From positions 310,001 through 374,000 of the forward strand of contig NZ_RCYZ01000001.1 in assembly GCF_006439025.1 (NCBI RefSeq): a DNA stretch of 64,000 nt. Reading direction: 5' to 3'. Source of the DNA: Hymenobacter nivis (GTDB taxonomy: Bacteria > Bacteroidota > Bacteroidia > Cytophagales > Hymenobacteraceae). Below, in pieces: positions 61,668 to 64,000 of this stretch (position 1 is the first letter of the stretch; each line of letters starts with the position of its first letter). The position numbers were made by a program, and so were the translations under genes. Under the pieces are notes generated by a model. That model had not been told where the DNA came from. It saw nothing but the letters and a program-made list of their open reading frames with translations, and did no database searches.

Positions 61668-62393
61668 CTACTCGGCGGTGCCTTCGGGCGGCTTGCCGCT
61701 GCGGCCGTACTGGTAGAAGATGCCCCCCTCGAAGGGTGTCCAGAGGCTAGCCTTCTGGCCGGCCACTTTCAGGGCGTTGTTGGTCCAGGTGTTGCAGGTG
61801 TAGAGGATGCTGTAGGTGCCGTGCGCTTCGTAGAAGGCGTCGTCGCGTCCGTAGCTGTGGCCCGGAATCCAGCGCACGTTGCCCGCCGCGTCGTGCTGGA
61901 AGCTGGCCTGGATGTAGGCAATGAGGCGGGCGTACTCGGCGCGGCTCAGGTGCAGCGGCACGCAGGCGGGCGAGGGCGCCAGGTCGGCGGCGCGGTAGAA
62001 GGTGGCGTGCATGGCCGTGGTGCTCAGCCAGAATCCGGCCTTGATGGCCGTGCTGGCCTTGAGGTCGGCCCAGGTGGGCGTGTCCATGTAGAAGCCCTTG
62101 TCGCCCCACCCGATGCCCACGTAGCCAAACGACGGGTCGTTGGCCTGGGTGTGGGCGTAGGGCAATTGCCGCGACCAGTCGAACTGGTCGGTGCGCACGG
62201 GCAGCACCAGGTCGGAGTGCACGCCGTTGGTGAAGATGAATATTTCTACGTCGGCCGGGGCCCCGGGGTCGGCCTTGGCCACCGGAATGCGCTCAAGCAC
62301 CAGGGCCGTGCCCATGTACAGGGCCACGGTGCCCACCACTGCTCCCACCGTGTAGCCGGCAATCTTCAAAGTTGTGCGGAGGAAAGCGGCCAT
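61668..62393 (-). CDS. DUF2459/TIGR02117-type membrane-anchored protein
   Basis: The protein has 241 residues from ATG 62393. One N-terminal helix (about 10-32, IAGYTVGAVVGTVALYMGTALVL) is followed by a periplasmic domain with IFIFTNGVHSDLVLPVRTDQFDW, VGIGWGDKGFYMDTPTW and YSILYTCNTWTNNALK. These match my memory of the TIGR02117/DUF2459 family, of unknown function. It is convergent with the gene at 61330 and ends at a shared terminator. Confidence 0.85.
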   Translation of the reverse strand: MAAFLRTTLKIAGYTVGAVVGTVALYMGTALVLERIPVAKADPGAPADVEIFIFTNGVHSDLVLPVRTDQFDWSRQLPYAHTQANDPSFGYVGIGWGDKGFYMDTPTWADLKASTAIKAGFWLSTTAMHATFYRAADLAPSPACVPLHLSRAEYARLIAYIQASFQHDAAGNVRWIPGHSYGRDDAFYEAHGTYSILYTCNTWTNNALKVAGQKASLWTPFEGGIFYQYGRSGKPPEGTAE

Positions 62394-62459
62394 GATACGG
62401 TTGGGTTTAGGGCCGCAAGTACGGCACGGGGCCCCCGGAAATAACGCGCCGGGGGCCCC

Positions 62460-62467
62460 TACCTTTG
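62460..62467 (+). promoter_or_regulatory. -7 promoter element for the gene at 62484
   Basis: TACCTTTG is a perfect TAnnTTTG, 16 nt before ATG 62484. Confidence 0.55.
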
Positions 62468-62483
62468 GTTTTTAGCCGCGCCC

Positions 62484-62906
62484 ATGCCCGTTCCCCCCGC
62501 CCCCGCCGACGAAGAAATCTACCAAATCCCGGCCGCGTACCGGAAGATGGAAAACACCCACATCCTGTTCTGGCTCGTTAAGGACATCAGTTGGTGCATG
62601 ATCTGGAAAACGCTGGGCCTGCTGATGGTGGGCCCCACGCTGGGCATCGCCCTGGTCATCGCCTGGCGCACGCGGGCCTACAAGTCGGAACTGGCCCACA
62701 ACCTGGCCATCGTGTTTTGGATCACGGCCAACTCGTACTGGATGGCCAGCGAATTCTTCCACTTCGATACGGTGATGGTGGCCCCGGGCATCACCGGCAA
62801 GCACCTGGCGCTGGTGCCGTTCCTCATCGGGCTCGGCATTCTGCTCTACTATTACCTCGTGCAAAAGCCCCGCGAAACGCGCGAAGCACAAGTGGCTACG
62901 CTTTAA
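62484..62906 (+). CDS. Small membrane protein
   Basis: The protein has 140 residues from ATG 62484. A soluble start (PADEEIYQIPAAYRKMENTHILF) is followed by three hydrophobic helices at about 37-60, 74-90 and 108-127, with a short basic tail. The family is not recognised. The pattern WMASEFFHFDTVM between helices is notable. A -7 element lies just upstream. It is convergent with the YiaA-like gene, so the two share a downstream gap. Confidence 0.65.
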   Translation: MPVPPAPADEEIYQIPAAYRKMENTHILFWLVKDISWCMIWKTLGLLMVGPTLGIALVIAWRTRAYKSELAHNLAIVFWITANSYWMASEFFHFDTVMVAPGITGKHLALVPFLIGLGILLYYYLVQKPRETREAQVATL

Positions 62907-62969
62907 GCAGATATGGGGGCCCCAGCGAAGCGCTTGATTTACCGGGCAGGTGCCATTTAGAGCCCCGGC

Positions 62970-63371
62970 CTAGCCCTGCGCGGTGGGCCGGTTGGCGTCG
63001 CGCGTGTTTTTCTGCACGGCGATGGCGGCGAACAGGGCCAGCAAAAACGACATGCCGTAGAAGCCTTTTTCGCTGAGGGCCAGCGTGGCGTTCCACAGGC
63101 CCACCACCAGCAGCCCGATGGCCAGCACGGTAGAAAACCAGCTCAGGCCGTAGTAAATGTTGGTGACGGGGATGCCTTCAAGGCGGTCGCGCACGCTCTT
63201 TTGCAGCGAAATGGCCGAAAACAGCCCGTACATGAGGATGGTGAAGTAGTAGCCCTTTTCGTTCAGGGGCATCACGGCGTTGAACAAGCCCACCATGAAG
63301 GCGCCCATGCCCGCCACCAGGGCCACCCAGGAAGCACCAATAAAAGCAGGCGACGGTTGTTGAGGCGACAT
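62970..63371 (-). CDS. YiaA/YiaB-family inner-membrane protein
   Basis: The protein has 133 residues from ATG 63371. Four hydrophobic helices form two similar halves: [42 protein letters not shown] and [43 protein letters not shown]. This internal duplication and the GLxNAxxxLxEKGxY signature fit the YiaA/YiaB family, whose function is unknown. The last residues (DANRPTAQG) are soluble. It is divergent from the glycosyltransferase at 63498. Confidence 0.88.
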   Translation of the reverse strand: MSPQQPSPAFIGASWVALVAGMGAFMVGLFNAVMPLNEKGYYFTILMYGLFSAISLQKSVRDRLEGIPVTNIYYGLSWFSTVLAIGLLVVGLWNATLALSEKGFYGMSFLLALFAAIAVQKNTRDANRPTAQG

Positions 63372-63497
63372 GGCGGTAACTGGAATTAGGTGAGGGGCGA
63401 ATGAAGCGGCAAGTAAGGCAGAAACAATATATTTCCGGCGCAATGCCGGGGCCCTGAACGCAACCTTATGGGCGCACCGGCCGAACAAGGGCCCACC

Positions 63498-64000
63498 ATG
63501 CACTTTTCCGTCATCACCCCTACCCTCGACCGCCGCGCCCTGCTGCCCGAGGCCGTGGCCAGCGTCCGGGCCAGCACCGGCGCTCCGCTCGATTTCTCTT
63601 TTGATCACCTCGTGTTCGACAACGGCTCGCAGGACGATACCGCTGCCTACCTACGCACCGCCGCCGCCCAGCCGGGGCCCCCACTGCGCCACTGGCACCA
63701 CGCCACCCCCCAAACCGTGGGCCGCGCCCGCAACCTGGCCATCCGCGAGGCGGCCCCCGATGCCTGGCTCGTGCCCCTCGACGACGATGACCTGCTCCTC
63801 CAGCGCGCCCTCTACCACTACGGGGCCCAAATTGAAACCAACCCCGGCCGCCCCTGGCTGGTGGCCGATTTCCTGCGCGTGGACGAAAACCTGCGCTACA
63901 TGCCAGGCGAGGATTACTACGCCTGGAAATTCGACACGCCTACAGCCATGCTCCAGGCCATTTTCCGGGCCGAGCACTTCCTGCAAGGCAACGTGTGCTA
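63498..64000 (+). CDS. GT2-family glycosyltransferase, N-terminal part (cut by window end)
   Basis: The frame starts at ATG 63498 and runs past the right edge; about 167 residues are visible. The GT-A nucleotide-sugar domain shows [19 protein letters not shown] and PLDDDDLLL, the latter with the DxD-like metal site. The segment [12 protein letters not shown] is typical of family 2. The acceptor and sugar cannot be read from this part. It is divergent from the YiaA/B gene. Confidence 0.9.
   Translation, partial: MHFSVITPTLDRRALLPEAVASVRASTGAPLDFSFDHLVFDNGSQDDTAAYLRTAAAQPGPPLRHWHHATPQTVGRARNLAIREAAPDAWLVPLDDDDLLLQRALYHYGAQIETNPGRPWLVADFLRVDENLRYMPGEDYYAWKFDTPTAMLQAIFRAEHFLQGNVC

Overview
The window looks like chromosomal DNA of a GC-rich Bacteroidota, most likely Hymenobacter or a close relative (inference). 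The signs are SusC/SusD proteins, type IX secretion sorting domains, a LytS/LytTR two-component pair, upstream elements close to TAnnTTTG instead of sigma70 boxes, and very strong G/C third positions. No rRNA, CRISPR array, transposase, integrase or recognisable prophage block was seen. Two tRNA genes are present.

Layout. Bases 1-12,093 are a tightly spaced plus-strand run of exported glycosidases: the tail of a probable GH29 alpha-L-fucosidase, then GH3, GH2, GH20 with PA14, GH92 and a second GH20. A bidirectional terminator and a CAT-anticodon tRNA close this run. Bases 12.4-15.6 kb hold a HAD hydrolase overlapping an M50 protease and two uncharacterised proteins. Bases 15.7-23.3 kb, minus strand, hold a T9SS cargo protein, a PASTA protein, a D-Ala-D-Ala ligase made of two complete ligase halves, CutC and a Tat-exported glycosylasparaginase. 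A BadF-type sugar kinase is divergent from the last. Bases 24.3-33.4 kb are mostly housekeeping: pgk, rhodanese, recQ, a lolD-like ATPase, sucC, an aldo/keto reductase, an Ohr-type peroxidase and tRNA-Arg(CCG), plus an unknown phage-like protein. Bases 33.6-38.1 kb hold a small secreted protein, LytS/LytTR and an OmpA protein with thrombospondin type 3 repeats. Bases 38.9-46.9 kb are a SusC-SusD-phosphodiesterase-alkaline phosphatase operon followed by a fasciclin protein. Bases 46.9-55.3 kb contain small proteins, a TonB receptor and a subtilase with a sorting domain. Bases 55.6-58.4 kb carry pyrB and pyrC behind a long leader with an intrinsic terminator. The rest holds a second GH92 enzyme, small membrane proteins and the start of a GT2 glycosyltransferase cut by the window edge.

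How the genes may work together. GH29, GH3, GH2, two GH20, two GH92, glycosylasparaginase and a GlcNAc-kinase-like protein together cover most bonds of an N-linked glycan, including the GlcNAc-Asn link. I infer a scattered N-glycan (possibly plant-type) catabolic pathway. The second SusC/D operon is paired with phosphoester enzymes, not glycosidases, and may serve phosphorus acquisition.

Two things stand out at sequence scale. GGGGCC/GGGCCC occurs throughout genes and gaps, and Gly-Ala pairs are very often written GGG-GCC. Two families of GC-rich intergenic inverted repeats are also present. All functions come from reading motifs by eye; no searches were run.
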